A stretch of 64,000 nt of DNA from Bifidobacterium aerophilum (GCF_010667685.1 NZ_WHZW01000003.1:1-64000); one strand, 5' to 3'. Counted from the first letter of the stretch, positions 7,942 to 18,666 are shown. The notes: generated by a model from the sequence alone, not told the origin. Made by a program: numbers and translations.

Positions 7942-8925
7942 TCAGGCGGTCAGCCCGTTGAACGCGGCCTCGTTGAGCTTGTTCACGTCGTCCTTCGGCT
8001 CGCCGTCCGTCTTGCCGGGCAGCGGCGGCTGCTTGCCGCGCGTGCCGGTGGGGCGCGCGTCGAAGCCCTTGCCGAAGTGCTTTTCGATGCGCGATTGGAT
8101 CACCATGAGGATCGACGTGATGAGCAGGTACCAGAAGCAGGCCACGAGCAGCAGCGGCACCGGCTTGTAGATACGGTTGGCGATCGCGTTGGTGGCGAAC
8201 TGCAGTTCGAGCGTGAACGGCACGGCGGTGACGAGCGACGTGGTCTTGAGCATGCCGATCGTCTCGTTGCCGGTGGGCGGGATGATGATGCGCATGGCCT
8301 GCGGCAGGATGATGCGGCGCATGATGAGCGAGCGCTTCATGCCGAGCGCCTGCGCGGCCTCGGCCTGACCCGGGTCGACCGCCTCAAGGCCGGCGCGCAC
8401 GATTTCGGACAGGTAGGCGGCCTCGTTCAGGGCCAAGCCGATCCATGCGGCGTTGAACGCGGTGATCACGTCGCTGGAGTCGATGCTCCAGAATTCGACG
8501 GACGTGAACGGGATGCCGAGTCCCAGACGCGGCACGAGCACAGGGAACAGTCCCCAGAAGATGAGCTGCGTGTAGACCGGGGTGCCGCGGAAGAACCAGA
8601 TGAAGAACCAGCTGACTCCACGCAGCACCGGATTGATGGACTTGCGCATGATCGCGAGGCCGACGGCGAGCACGATGGCCACGACCATGGCGATCACGGT
8701 CAGTTCGAGCGTGTAGCGGATGCCTTCCATCACGTTCTCGTTGAACAGGTATTTCCATACGACCGGCCATTCGAAGCGGTCGTTGGTGATCACGCCCTGC
8801 ACGAGCATCGCGGCCAGCAGCGCCACGATCACGGCGGCCACGATTGGGCCGGGGCGGCGCACGGGCAGTGCGTCGATGCGGTTCGGGATGTCCAGCCCTT
8901 CACCGTCAGCTTGTTGCTTTGCCAT
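7942..8925 (-). CDS. Polar amino-acid ABC transporter permease
   Basis: This is a 327-aa HisM/GlnP-type permease. After a hydrophilic N-terminus there are about five membrane segments. The EAA loop (EAAYLSEIVRAGLEAVDPGQ, then EAAQALG) that docks the ATPase is complete. The C-terminal tail of about 50 residues is charged and Pro/Gly-rich. Its start is preceded by AAAGGAGCAAC. It sits between the binding-protein and ATPase genes, and a single permease gene suggests a homodimer. Confidence 0.92.
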   Translation of the reverse strand: MAKQQADGEGLDIPNRIDALPVRRPGPIVAAVIVALLAAMLVQGVITNDRFEWPVVWKYLFNENVMEGIRYTLELTVIAMVVAIVLAVGLAIMRKSINPVLRGVSWFFIWFFRGTPVYTQLIFWGLFPVLVPRLGLGIPFTSVEFWSIDSSDVITAFNAAWIGLALNEAAYLSEIVRAGLEAVDPGQAEAAQALGMKRSLIMRRIILPQAMRIIIPPTGNETIGMLKTTSLVTAVPFTLELQFATNAIANRIYKPVPLLLVACFWYLLITSILMVIQSRIEKHFGKGFDARPTGTRGKQPPLPGKTDGEPKDDVNKLNEAAFNGLTA

Positions 8926-8955
8926 GTCGGTTGCTCCTTTACGCTGCTATGCCGT

Positions 8956-9861
8956 TCAGTCGGCGTCCGGGTTGATGACGGCCGTGTCCAGAGCGCCGGA
9001 TTCGACGCCCCAATGCCTGAGGATCTTCGTGTACGTGCCGTCGTCCATGAGTTTCTGCATGGCGCGGCGCACGGCCTCGGCGGTGCCGTCGTCGCCCTTG
9101 CGGATCGCGATCGCGTTGGGCACGTCGTCGAAGTCCTTGCCGAGCTGTTCGAGCCGGCCTTCGGTCTGCGCGATCGCGTAGCCGACCACGGGCGAGTCCG
9201 CGAAGAACACGTCGGCCTTGCCGGTCATGACCGCGGTGGTGCCGTCGGACTGCTGCTTGAACGACTGGACCTCGATGCGCCTGTCGCCGCTCGCCTTGCA
9301 CTGGTCGGCGGCATCGTAGATCGACTCCTCCTCGACGGTGCCGGTCTCGACGGCCACCTTGAGGCCGCACAGGCTGTCGACGCTCACGTTGTCGGGGTTG
9401 CCGGCGCGCACCGCGTACGCCATGCCAGCGGTGAAGTAGGAGACGAAATCGACGGATTCGAGGCGTTCCTTGGTCACGGTGAACGCGGCGATGCCCAGAT
9501 CGTATTTCGTGCCGATGGCCGGGATGATCGTGTCGAAGTTCGACGAGACGATTTCGGTCTCGAGGCCGAAGACGTTGCCGAGCGCGCGGGCGAGGTCCAT
9601 GTCGTAGCCGATCTGCGTCTTGCCGTCGGCGGCGAGGAATTCGGCCGGCGCGTACGACGGGTTGGTGCCGATCGTCAGCTTGCCGTCCTTGGTGACGGAA
9701 TCGGGCAGCAGCGCGGCGATGTCCTCATCCTTGGTCACGGCGCTCACGTCGTAGCTGGTGATGCCGTCGTCGGTGTCCTTCGTGCCGCAGGCGGCCGTCG
9801 TCAGCAGCATCGCGATGCTTGCCGCCGCGGCCACGGCGGTTTTCAGACCTGTCCACTGCAT
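8956..9861 (-). CDS. Amino-acid ABC transporter substrate-binding lipoprotein
   Basis: A 301-aa lipoprotein begins at ATG 9859-9861 (AGAAGG upstream). The signal MQWTGLKTAVAAAASIAM ends in the lipobox TTAACG, so Cys near residue 25 would be lipidated. The mature part is an SBP_bac_3 fold, with LTIGTNPSYAPAEF, GYDMDLARALGNVFG, an FDTIIPAIGTKYDLGIAAF region and the ligand-binding Arg near TKERLESVDFV. It captures an amino acid outside the cell and delivers it to the adjacent permease/ATPase. It is first in the operon, so the promoter lies at about 9862-9960. Confidence 0.93.
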   Translation of the reverse strand: MQWTGLKTAVAAAASIAMLLTTAACGTKDTDDGITSYDVSAVTKDEDIAALLPDSVTKDGKLTIGTNPSYAPAEFLAADGKTQIGYDMDLARALGNVFGLETEIVSSNFDTIIPAIGTKYDLGIAAFTVTKERLESVDFVSYFTAGMAYAVRAGNPDNVSVDSLCGLKVAVETGTVEEESIYDAADQCKASGDRRIEVQSFKQQSDGTTAVMTGKADVFFADSPVVGYAIAQTEGRLEQLGKDFDDVPNAIAIRKGDDGTAEAVRRAMQKLMDDGTYTKILRHWGVESGALDTAVINPDAD

Positions 9862-10004
9862 AATCAAGCCTTCTCGTATCTCTCGTGATGTGACAATCGC
9901 CGCGGGACCGGCCCGCGGACATGTGTCACGAGTATACAAAAGACCGGTAATCACCGTATGTCGTACGGTTTACTGGGTGGACGGCTTACCGGATGGACGG
10001 TATT

Positions 10005-10484
10005 TCAGCGTGCGCGCATGTTCTTGTAGCGCATGACGCGCAGCGCCTCGCGCTTGTCCTGCTCCTCGCGCAGCGCCTGACGCTTGTCGTATTCCTTCTT
10101 GCCTCGTGCCAGCGCGATTTCGGCCTTGACGCGGCCGTCCTTGAAGTACAGGCTGATCGGGATGATCGTGTAGCCCTTGGCCTCGGACTGGCGGGACAGC
10201 TTGACGATCTCGCGCTCGTGCAGCAGGAGCTTGCGCTTGCGCTTGGGCGCATGGTTGTTCCACGTGCCGTTGAGGTATTCGGGGATGTTGGCGCCTTCGA
10301 GCCAGATCTCGCCGCGACGGTCGATGGAGACGAACGCCTCCGCCAGCGACGCGCGTCCTTCGCGCAGCGACTTGACTTCCGTGCCGGTGAGTGCGATTCC
10401 CGCCTCGTAGTGGTCCTCGATCAGGTAGTCGTGACGCGCCTTCTTGTTCTGCACGATGAGCTTCGTGCCGGTCTCCTTGGGCAT
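10005..10484 (-). CDS. smpB: SsrA-binding protein SmpB
   Basis: This 159-aa protein is of normal length. It starts [20 protein letters not shown], contains the conserved [18 protein letters not shown] and ends in a basic C-terminal helix ([20 protein letters not shown]) that enters the ribosomal mRNA channel. It carries tmRNA to stalled ribosomes for trans-translation. tmRNA itself is not in the window. The gene lies downstream of the CHAP hydrolase gene, as in other bifidobacteria. Confidence 0.97.
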   Translation of the reverse strand: MPKETGTKLIVQNKKARHDYLIEDHYEAGIALTGTEVKSLREGRASLAEAFVSIDRRGEIWLEGANIPEYLNGTWNNHAPKRKRKLLLHEREIVKLSRQSEAKGYTIIPISLYFKDGRVKAEIALARGKKEYDKRQALREEQDKREALRVMRYKNMRAR

Positions 10485-10563
10485 TGCCTCCTCCTTTCGC
10501 CGAGCGTTTTCCGATGGCGACGCAACAGTTCAGAATACCACGGACATACCGATCCGCATATGG

Positions 10564-10600
10564 GAAAGGCCCCTTCGCCGGAAGCGAAGAGGCCTGGCCA
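10564..10600 (-). terminator. Intrinsic terminator after the CHAP hydrolase
   Basis: Read on the minus strand, AGGCCTCTTCGCTTCCGGCG opens a stem closed by CGAAGGGGCCT and followed by TTTCCC. It lies about 45 bp downstream of the CHAP gene stop. Confidence 0.6.
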
Positions 10601-10642
10601 CGAGCGACGTTCCGCGCCGGGGCGGTGTGCGTCAGTGGAAGA

Positions 10643-12070
10643 TCAGTGCACGAACCAGTACTGGCCGCGGTTGGTCAGCACGCGAGAGCCCATGCTGTAG
10701 GGGCCGTTCACGTTCATCTCGGAGATGAGGAACGTGCCGTCCGAGTAGACGGCCTCGACCACGGCGACATGACCGTACGTGCCGTCCGCACCGTCCTGGC
10801 CGGGGATGAACGACAGCGCCGCGCCGACCTGCGGGTTGTGGTCCACGCGCAGGCCGTATCCGGGGGCGGTGCGATACCAGTCGCCGCCATTGCCCAGATA
10901 GGACGGGGTGCCGATGCCCATTTGCTTGCGGCGGTTGTATGCGTACCAAGTGCACTGGCCGGCAAGATAGGCGTTGCCGTAGTCGCCGTTGCTGGTGCCC
11001 TGGCCGCCCGACGTGCCGCCGGAGGTGGATCCGCCCGACGACGACCCGCCGGAAGATGATCCACCGGAATTGCCGCCCGAGTTGCCACCGGAGTTACCGC
11101 CGGAATTGCCACCCGTATTGCCGCCGGTGTTGCCTCCGGACGGCGGCTGCGTGGTGCCCTGCTGGCCGTTGTTCGGCTTCTGCGCGGCGGCGGCCTGCTC
11201 GGCCGCGTACTTGCTGTTGAGCGAGTCGACCTGCGACTGGATGAGCACGGTCTGCGCGGCCTGCTTGGCGGCGGCGCTTTCCAGCTCGCCCTGCATGCTT
11301 TCCAGTTCGGCGCGCTTGGCGTTGCCTTCCTCACGCAGCTTCTCGAGCGCGTCGCGCTTGGCCTGCGCGTCGGCGGCGGCGCTCTGCGCCGAGGCGGCCG
11401 CATCGTCGGCCTTGGTCTTGAGCTGGGTGATCTGCTGTTCGATCGCGCTCAGGCGTTCGCTGCGGTTCATCGACGTGTTCAGCGTCACCGCCGCGTCGGA
11501 CGCCGCGTTCGATTCGGTGCGCGACAGGGCGTCGCGCGTCTGCATCGAATTGACGAATTCCTTGGTGCTGGTCGATCCGGTGACCACGCTCATCACGTCG
11601 GAGGCGTTCGAGCCGTGCATCGAGTCGCGGGCCATCTGGGCCACGGCCGCATGCGCGTCGTCGTAGTCCTCGCCGGTCTTGGCGATCTCGGCCTCAAGCG
11701 TCTCCTTGTCCTTCTGCGCGGCGGCGAGGCGCTTGGCCATCGCGTCGGCCTCGTCCTGCGCCTGCGCCGCGGCGTCGTTCGCCGCGGTCACGGTGGCCTG
11801 CGCCGCGGGAATCGTCGTGTTGGTCAGCGTGTCGAGTTCGATGATTTTGTCGGCCAGCTGGCTGTTGACGCCTGCCAGTTTCGCCTTGAGTTCGGCCTCG
11901 CGCGCGGCGCTCGACTGCTGCTGCGCCTGCGCGTTGATCAGATCGCTGTACGTATCGGCCTGCGCGACCGGCGCGAACGACATGCCTGCGACCGAAACCC
12001 CCATGGTCAGGCACAATGCCGCCGCCGACATCATCGCGATCGCGGGTTTGCCAACTCGTGTCCGCATCAT
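10643..12070 (-). CDS. Secreted CHAP-domain peptidoglycan hydrolase (PcsB-like)
   Basis: A 475-aa secreted protein, start at 12070 (AAGGAAAGG six bases upstream). The signal peptide ends around SFAPVAQA. Then comes a long Ala/Gln/Glu-rich coiled coil (about residues 45-300), a Gly/Ser/Asn linker made of repeated NSGG and SSGG units, and a C-terminal CHAP domain of about 115 residues. That domain has GQCTWYAYNRR (catalytic Cys) and GHVAVVEAVY (catalytic His). This is the PcsB/RipA plan of a hydrolase held inactive until gated by FtsEX, and ftsX and ftsE lie just upstream on the same strand, so it is probably the septal amidase/endopeptidase activated by FtsEX during cell separation. Confidence 0.9.
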   Translation of the reverse strand: MMRTRVGKPAIAMMSAAALCLTMGVSVAGMSFAPVAQADTYSDLINAQAQQQSSAAREAELKAKLAGVNSQLADKIIELDTLTNTTIPAAQATVTAANDAAAQAQDEADAMAKRLAAAQKDKETLEAEIAKTGEDYDDAHAAVAQMARDSMHGSNASDVMSVVTGSTSTKEFVNSMQTRDALSRTESNAASDAAVTLNTSMNRSERLSAIEQQITQLKTKADDAAASAQSAAADAQAKRDALEKLREEGNAKRAELESMQGELESAAAKQAAQTVLIQSQVDSLNSKYAAEQAAAAQKPNNGQQGTTQPPSGGNTGGNTGGNSGGNSGGNSGGNSGGSSSGGSSSGGSTSGGTSGGQGTSNGDYGNAYLAGQCTWYAYNRRKQMGIGTPSYLGNGGDWYRTAPGYGLRVDHNPQVGAALSFIPGQDGADGTYGHVAVVEAVYSDGTFLISEMNVNGPYSMGSRVLTNRGQYWFVH

Positions 12071-12154
12071 CAGCATCCTTTCCTTGCACAAACAGTGCCC
12101 ACACTAACATACGAGTCTGAACGCGTTTCGCCGCCCGCGGACGTACCGCCGGCA

Positions 12155-12172
12155 ACGTGACGCGCGTCACGT
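12155..12172. promoter_or_regulatory. 18-bp perfect palindrome upstream of the CHAP hydrolase
   Basis: ACGTGACGCGCGTCACGT is an exact palindrome about 85 bp before the CHAP start, in the 130-bp gap after ftsX. Its GTGAC-N4-GTCAC form recalls CRP/GlxR-type or GntR-type operators. This suggests separate control of the hydrolase from ftsEX. Confidence 0.5.
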
Positions 12173-12200
12173 ACGCCGCATACTCCGTGCACGGCTCGCG

Positions 12201-13124
12201 TCACGCCTTGAGATAGCGGCGCAGCGAGACCATCGAGGCGATCACCGACAGCAGGATCGCGCCGAGCACGAGGAACGGCGACATGAGCAGCACCGTCGTC
12301 TGGTCGACGTACGGAATCCAGGTGACCGACTGCGCGAGCCATCCGGTGATGAACACGCGCACGATCACCGACAGCATCACGCACGACAGCACGGAACCCA
12401 CCAGCGACGCGACCGTTCCTTCGAGGATGAACGGCAGCCGGATCGTCCAGTTCGATGCGCCGACCAGTCGCATGATCTCGGTTTCCTTGCTGCGCGAGGC
12501 GGCGGACATGCGGATCGTGGTCGCGGTCAGGAGGATCGCGACGAGCACCATCACCGCCGCGAGCACCGCGGTGACGACGGTCGCGCGGTTGAGCACGGCG
12601 AACACCGGTTCGAAGATCTGCCGCTGGTCGGAGACCTCCTCGACGCCGTCCTGGCCGGACAGGACCTCGGCGACGACCTGGTATTTCTCGGGGTTCTTGA
12701 GCTTGAGCCACAGCGAGTCCTGCATGTCGTCCGCGGTGAGCGTGCGTCCCTGGTATTCGCCGTTCGGGTACTGCTTGAGGAACGTATTCTTGTAGAACTC
12801 GTCCTTGGACATGTACGTGATCTTCGAGACGACATCGGGCAGTTCGTCGCGGATCTTCTGCTGGAGCGCGGTGATCTCGGACGCGCTCGGCGATTTGCCG
12901 CTCGCGCAGTTCGCGGACTGGCTGGTGCCGTCCGGGCACAGCCATACGACGACCTCGACCTGGTCGTACCAGCCGCCCTTCGCCTTGGTGATCTGCGCCT
13001 GCGTGAGCACGGACGCGCCGATGAACAGGAACGAGATGAACGTGACGAGCATCACGGACAGCAGCATCGGCACGTTGCGCTTGAGACTCGTCCAGGTTTC
13101 GGACAGGATGAACCGCACTCTCAT
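12201..13124 (-). CDS. ftsX: Cell division permease-like protein FtsX
   Basis: A 307-aa membrane protein with the FtsX plan: short cytosolic N-terminus ([17 protein letters not shown]), a first membrane helix, an extracellular domain of about 140 residues that contacts the hydrolase, then three C-terminal helices. The motif [20 protein letters not shown] lies between helices 2 and 3. Its ATG overlaps the ftsE stop (ATGA). With FtsE it forms the FtsEX complex that couples ATP hydrolysis to septal peptidoglycan cleavage, here most likely by the CHAP protein encoded next. Confidence 0.96.
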   Translation of the reverse strand: MRVRFILSETWTSLKRNVPMLLSVMLVTFISFLFIGASVLTQAQITKAKGGWYDQVEVVVWLCPDGTSQSANCASGKSPSASEITALQQKIRDELPDVVSKITYMSKDEFYKNTFLKQYPNGEYQGRTLTADDMQDSLWLKLKNPEKYQVVAEVLSGQDGVEEVSDQRQIFEPVFAVLNRATVVTAVLAAVMVLVAILLTATTIRMSAASRSKETEIMRLVGASNWTIRLPFILEGTVASLVGSVLSCVMLSVIVRVFITGWLAQSVTWIPYVDQTTVLLMSPFLVLGAILLSVIASMVSLRRYLKA

Positions 13125-14590
13125 CGGGTTGTCTCCTTCGTATCGGCGCCCGTCGCGGCGTCATCGGACGGATTGGAATCGGCGGCGTGCGCGCGATGCC
13201 GCTGCTGCGGCGGGGCGGGCGGCGCCGGCGGCATGGGAGGCAGCGGCGCGGCGGCGGGTCCGGCAGGCCGTTCGTCCGACTGCGGGGCCGGCTGTTCGCC
13301 AGGTCGATCATTCGGCTGTTCGGGCACTTCGGATGACGGCTTGCTTGCGGCGTCATCTGCGGACGTATCCGCCGGTTTCTCGCCGGGCCGCGATTCCGGG
13401 TGTTCGTCCGATTGCGCATCCGCCGGTGCGGACTCCCGCTCGACCGACTGTTTCACGTCTTGTTTCACGGATTCGTCACCTGCGGCGGACGCATTCGAAC
13501 GGTCCTTCCGATCGGCCTGCTGGTCCTCGTCCCGACGGCCGGTCTCCTGTTCGGACTTCCGCTTGGCCGCCTCCTGCTCGGCGGCATACTCGTCGAGCTT
13601 GAGGCCGCGGCCCCACGTCAGCGTCGTCTCGACCGGCGCGAACACCTCGCCGTAACGGCCGGTACGGCCGGAATGCACCGAATTCGCCAGACGAGCGATG
13701 CCCTCGTCCGTCCGTTCGCCGTTGATCACCTCGGACACGTGCTCGACGACGCGTTCGGCCTGCTCGACGCGCGTGCCGGACCGTTCGTCGATCGTGACCT
13801 CGGCGGACGCGGTGATGGTCGCCGTCTCGCGCGGCGTCGCGTCGGCCACGCCCAGCGCCTGCTTGGACTTGGACTCGACCTCGGCGTCCGGGAAGTACAG
13901 CGCGGAATCGTAGGACCCCTGGCGTTCGTCGCGCACGATCTTTCCGGCATGCAGCTCGACGACGCGCTTGCGCATCGAATTGACGATCTCCTCGTTGTGC
14001 GTGGCCATGACGATCGTGGTGCCGGTGCGGTTGATCGCGTCAAGCACCTCCATGATGCCCAGCGACGTGGTCGGATCGAGGTTGCCGGTCGGCTCGTCGG
14101 CAAGCAGGATCTGCGGATGGTTCACGTACGCGCGGGCGATGGTCACGCGCTGCTGCTCGCCGCCGGACAGCTCGTGCGGATAGCTGTTCTCCTTGCCCGT
14201 CAGGCCTACGGTCTCCAGCACCTTCGGTACCAGCGACTTGATGGTCGAACGGCGCGTGCCGATCACCTCGAGCGCGAACGCGACGTTCTGCCAGACGGTC
14301 TTGTTGTTGAGCAGCTTGTAATCCTGGAAGATGAAGCCGATCGAACGACGGTACTGCGGCACCTGACGGTTGGTCAGGCGGCGCAAATCGTTGCCGGCGA
14401 CATGGATCTCGCCGTCGGTGGCCTCCTCCTCGCGCAACAGCAGGCTGAGCAGCGTGGTCTTGCCGGAGCCGGACGCGCCGACGAGGAACACGAAATCACC
14501 CCGGTCGATGTGCAGGCTGACGTCGTCCAGCGCGGGACGTGTGCCGCGCGGATAGATCTTGCTCACATGATCCAACGAGATAAGTGCCAT
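13121..14590 (-). CDS. ftsE: Cell division ATP-binding protein FtsE with long C-terminal extension
   Basis: A 489-aa protein from ATG 14588-14590 (AAGGAGGAC upstream). Residues 1 to about 225 are a normal FtsE ATPase: Walker [10 protein letters not shown], signature [14 protein letters not shown], Walker [14 protein letters not shown] and H-loop ATHNEE. The remaining roughly 260 residues are extra. First comes a Glu/Arg/Thr-rich part ([35 protein letters not shown]), then a low-complexity Glu/Lys/Asp/Ser and Pro-rich tail ending in [13 protein letters not shown] and [13 protein letters not shown]. Standard FtsE is about 225 residues. The ATPase should act with FtsX at the division site; the tail may bind cytosolic division proteins (inference). 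Confidence 0.95.
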   Translation of the reverse strand: MALISLDHVSKIYPRGTRPALDDVSLHIDRGDFVFLVGASGSGKTTLLSLLLREEEATDGEIHVAGNDLRRLTNRQVPQYRRSIGFIFQDYKLLNNKTVWQNVAFALEVIGTRRSTIKSLVPKVLETVGLTGKENSYPHELSGGEQQRVTIARAYVNHPQILLADEPTGNLDPTTSLGIMEVLDAINRTGTTIVMATHNEEIVNSMRKRVVELHAGKIVRDERQGSYDSALYFPDAEVESKSKQALGVADATPRETATITASAEVTIDERSGTRVEQAERVVEHVSEVINGERTDEGIARLANSVHSGRTGRYGEVFAPVETTLTWGRGLKLDEYAAEQEAAKRKSEQETGRRDEDQQADRKDRSNASAAGDESVKQDVKQSVERESAPADAQSDEHPESRPGEKPADTSADDAASKPSSEVPEQPNDRPGEQPAPQSDERPAGPAAAPLPPMPPAPPAPPQQRHRAHAADSNPSDDAATGADTKETTR

Positions 14591-14610
14591 GATGCTTTCC
14601 GTCCTCCTTG

Positions 14611-14713
14611 GCTTCCCTCCTGCCGGGAAGCTGTCAGCAATATCTGACAAGGTTCTTTTTCCTGGCTTCCCCGGTCGGCTTCACCGACGGATCCCCTGGC
14701 GGGGAAGCCAGGA
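14611..14713 (-). promoter_or_regulatory. Structured leader of ftsE (three hairpins)
   Basis: Between prfB and ftsE lie GCTTCCC/GGGAAGC (14611-14631, directly upstream of the ftsE ribosome site), TGTCAG/CTGACA (14632-14649), and a larger stem CCTGGCTTCCCC/GGGGAAGCCAGG (14661-14712) enclosing GTCGGCTTCACCGAC. The first two resemble the dispersed two-hairpin repeat. On the minus strand the large stem is followed by A's, not T's, so it is not a classical terminator for prfB. It may stabilise or attenuate the transcript. Confidence 0.55.
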
Positions 14714-14719
14714 ACGGGA

Positions 14720-15850
14720 CTACTCCTCCGCTTCCGCGGCGGCCGCGCGGCGCTGCTCGTGACGCCAGCGGATGCCGGCCTCGATGAACGCGTCGATGTC
14801 GCCGTCGAACACGGCCTGCGTCTGGCTCGTCTCGTATCCGGTACGCAGGTCCTTGACCATCTGGTACGGGTGCAGCACGTACGAGCGCATCTGGTCGCCC
14901 CAGCTGGCCTTGATGTCGCCGGCGATCTCCTTCTTCTTCTTGGCCTCCTCCTCGTGGCGCAGCACGAGCAGTCGGGACTGCAGCACGGCCATCGCGGCGG
15001 CGCGGTTCTGGATCTGCGAGCGCTCGTCCTGCATGGTCACGACGATGCCGGTCGGAAGGTGGGTGATGCGCACCGCGGAGTACGTGGTGTTCACGCCCTG
15101 GCCGCCGGGGCCGGAGGAGCAGTAGGTGTCGATGCGGATGTCGGTGTCCGGGATGTCGATGTGATCGGTCGCCTCGACCAGCGGGACGACCTCGACCGCG
15201 GCGAAGCTGGTCTGGCGACGGCCCTGGTTGTCGAACGGGGAGATGCGCACGAGGCGGTGCGTGCCGCCCTCGACCGACAGGCGGCCGAACGCGTACGGCG
15301 CGTCCACCTGGAAGGTAGCGGACTTGATGCCGGCCTCTTCGGCGTACGACGTGTCCATCACCTTGGCCTTGTAGCCGTTGCGCTCGGCCCAGCGCAGGTA
15401 CATGCGCAGCAGCATCTGCGCGAAGTCGGCCGCATCCACGCCGCCCGCGCCGGAGCGGATCGTCACGACGGCGGAACGCTCGTCGTATTCGCCGTCGAGC
15501 AGCGTCTGGATCTCCATGTCGTCGAGGTCCTGCTGGATCTTGCCGATCTCGGTCTGAGCCTCGGACAGCGAGTCCGCGTCCTCCATCTCGCGGCCGAGCT
15601 CGACGAGCGTCTCCACGTCGTCGATGCGCTGGCTCGCGGAGTTCAGACGGCGCAGCTGGGCCTGCGCGGCCGACAGCTTGCTCGTGATCTTCTGCGCGTT
15701 CTCCGGATCGTCCCACAGGCCGGGCTCGGCCGCCTGCGTTTCGAGTTCCTTGATGTCGGCCTTGAGCCGGTCCATGTCCAGCGCCTTGGCGATGGACTCA
15801 TATTTGGCGCGCGCGTCGCCGATTGCCTGGTTATAGTCGAATTCTGCCAT
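14720..15850 (-). CDS. prfB: Peptide chain release factor 2
   Basis: A 376-aa RF2 that recognises UGA/UAA stop codons. It has the N-terminal coiled coil, the PCRF domain, the stop-codon tripeptide region (SPF in [15 protein letters not shown]) and the GGQ catalytic loop [12 protein letters not shown] near residue 250. The frame is continuous: there is no in-frame UGA and therefore no programmed +1 frameshift, as usual in actinobacteria. Length is normal. It lies upstream of ftsE on the same strand, a conserved actinobacterial neighbourhood. Confidence 0.97.
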   Translation of the reverse strand: MAEFDYNQAIGDARAKYESIAKALDMDRLKADIKELETQAAEPGLWDDPENAQKITSKLSAAQAQLRRLNSASQRIDDVETLVELGREMEDADSLSEAQTEIGKIQQDLDDMEIQTLLDGEYDERSAVVTIRSGAGGVDAADFAQMLLRMYLRWAERNGYKAKVMDTSYAEEAGIKSATFQVDAPYAFGRLSVEGGTHRLVRISPFDNQGRRQTSFAAVEVVPLVEATDHIDIPDTDIRIDTYCSSGPGGQGVNTTYSAVRITHLPTGIVVTMQDERSQIQNRAAAMAVLQSRLLVLRHEEEAKKKKEIAGDIKASWGDQMRSYVLHPYQMVKDLRTGYETSQTQAVFDGDIDAFIEAGIRWRHEQRRAAAAEAEE

Positions 15851-15961
15851 CGTTAACCACCATACTTGTCGTGATTGTTGTGTCCGGTCGTGTTATCCTC
15901 AGTGCGCACAATATATGCAAGGAACGCATATCCCTCATTGGGCATGCGCGGGCAGGGTGCG

Positions 15962-16093
15962 TCAAAGACCGGCGTAGATCGCCGGAATGACAAGGCTGAG
16001 CAGCATGGCGGCAGCGACGACGATGCACACCGCGCGCATGATGTTGCGACGGCGGCGTTCGCGCTGCTCCCGTTCGGCCCTGTATTCGTTCAC
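15962..16093 (-). CDS. 43-aa basic single-helix membrane peptide
   Basis: From a GTG at 16091-16093 the minus strand reads 43 residues. A very basic, Arg/Glu-rich N-terminus (MNEYRAEREQRERRRRN) is followed by one hydrophobic helix (AVCIVVAAAMLLSLVIPAIYA) and a stop. The sharp amphipathic/hydrophobic split and stop placement argue for a real gene rather than chance. The ribosome site is weak (GGCGGAC close to GTG). It lies between prfB and dapD. It should sit in the membrane with its N-terminus inside. Function unknown. Confidence 0.6.
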   Translation of the reverse strand: MNEYRAEREQRERRRRNIMRAVCIVVAAAMLLSLVIPAIYAGL

Positions 16094-16180
16094 AGTCCGC
16101 CATTGTAACGACTCGCCCGGATTTATGCCGCGGCCGAATTATGCTGGAGGCATTGTCACCCCTATCGATAAGGAGCAGTC

Positions 16181-17200
16181 ATGGCAAACGAACGCACCGC
16201 ATGGGGCTGGGGCCTGGCCTCGGTGGACGCCGCCGGCACCACGCTGGACGTCTGGTATCCGACACTCACGCTGGGCGCCGCGCCCGCCGACGCGGACCGT
16301 CCGGCCCACGCGTTCGGCGCGCTCGTGCACGAGACGGCCGACGCTCGCGGCGTGCGCCGCATTCCCGTGTTCACCGTGTCCGACCTCGACGCGCCGATCG
16401 AGGACGCGGCCGACGCCTACCTGCGCCTGCACCTGCTGTCGCAGCGTCTCGCCAAGCCGAACACGCTCAACCTCGACGGCATCTTCGCGAAGCTCGCCAA
16501 CGTGGTGTGGACGAACTACGGCCCGTTCGCCGTCGAGGACTTCGCGCTGCGCAAGATCGACCTCGAATCCGCGGCGATCACTGCGGCCGACGCGTTCGCC
16601 GCGCAGGTCGGACTGCCCGTCGCCTCCCCCGCCGCGACCGTCAACGTGCTGTCCGTCGACAAGTTCCCGCGCATGATCGACTACGTCGTCCCGACCGGCG
16701 TTCGCATCGGCGACGCCGACCGCATCCGCCTCGGCGCCCACCTGGCCGAGGGCACGACCGTCATGCACGCCGGCTTCGTGAACTTCAACGCCGGCACCCT
16801 CGGCGTCTCCATGGTCGAAGGCCGCGTCTCGCAGGGCGTGGTCGTCGGCAACGGCTCCGACATCGGCGGCGGCGCCTCCATCATGGGCACCCTGTCCGGC
16901 GGCGGCAAGCTGCGCAACTCGATCGGCGAGCACTCCCTGCTCGGCGCCAACGCCGGCATCGGCATCTCGCTCGGCGACAACTGCGTCGTCGAAGCGGGCC
17001 TCTACATCACCGCCGGCACCAAGGTCACCGTCTACGACAAGGCCAAGGTCGCCGCCGGCGAACCCCTCGACGTCGTCAAGGGCGCGGACCTGTCCGGCAA
17101 GGACAACATCCTGTTCATCCGCAACTCCGTCTCCGGACGCATCGAAGCCCGCTACCGCAAGACCGGCATTGAACTCAACGAAAAGCTTCATAAGAACTGA
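16181..17200 (+). CDS. dapD: 2,3,4,5-tetrahydropyridine-2,6-dicarboxylate N-succinyltransferase
   Basis: A 339-aa actinobacterial-type DapD, preceded by AAGGAGCAGTC. It succinylates tetrahydrodipicolinate in the lysine/meso-DAP pathway. The N-terminal half is the family-specific domain; the C-terminal half is a left-handed beta-helix built of hexapeptide repeats, visible as [39 protein letters not shown] and [13 protein letters not shown]. The length matches the mycobacterial group and is longer than the roughly 275-aa enterobacterial DapD. It is followed by a strong hairpin. Confidence 0.95.
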   Translation: MANERTAWGWGLASVDAAGTTLDVWYPTLTLGAAPADADRPAHAFGALVHETADARGVRRIPVFTVSDLDAPIEDAADAYLRLHLLSQRLAKPNTLNLDGIFAKLANVVWTNYGPFAVEDFALRKIDLESAAITAADAFAAQVGLPVASPAATVNVLSVDKFPRMIDYVVPTGVRIGDADRIRLGAHLAEGTTVMHAGFVNFNAGTLGVSMVEGRVSQGVVVGNGSDIGGGASIMGTLSGGGKLRNSIGEHSLLGANAGIGISLGDNCVVEAGLYITAGTKVTVYDKAKVAAGEPLDVVKGADLSGKDNILFIRNSVSGRIEARYRKTGIELNEKLHKN

Positions 17201-17220
17201 CGAAGTCAGTTCTTATGAAG
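17186..17220 (+). terminator. Terminator hairpin after dapD
   Basis: CTTCATAAGAACTGAC and GTCAGTTCTTATGAAG form a perfect 16-bp stem with loop GAA. The stem starts inside the last codons of dapD. No T-run follows. Confidence 0.7.
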
Positions 17221-17265
17221 CCGTCGCAGCACAGCTGCTCCCTCGCCTAACGGCTCGGCATAAGA

Positions 17266-17371
17266 CTGAATCGTGAATGACGCGTGCGGTATCAAGGCGC
17301 ACCGAGGAAAGCGGTACTCAGTACCGCGACCGAGGAGCAACGCAGATAACGCTCCGTCATTCACGATTCAG
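17266..17371. repeat. 106-bp palindromic element between dapD and gltA
   Basis: Perfect 17-bp outer arms (17266-17282 and 17355-17371, CTGAATCGTGAATGACG and its complement) enclose an inner hairpin GCGGTAC-TCA-GTACCGC (17311-17327). The element lies between two converging genes, 2 bp from the gltA stop. It could act as a bidirectional terminator or be a small mobile palindromic element. Confidence 0.7.
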
Positions 17372-17373
17372 CG

Positions 17374-18666
<1,293 letters not shown>

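Noticed and set aside
7099-9888. 929-codon open frame opposite the amino-acid ABC operon
   Set aside because: It is a GC-skew shadow, rich in His/Asp/Arg/Val without domains; the three minus-strand ABC genes explain the sequence fully.
11030-11150. Minisatellite in the CHAP gene as a separate repeat element
   Set aside because: The repeated GGN/TCC-type units encode the Gly/Ser/Asn linker of the hydrolase, so they are described with that gene.
14720-15850. Programmed frameshift in prfB
   Set aside because: The frame is continuous from start to GGQ and stop; there is no in-frame UGA near codon 25.
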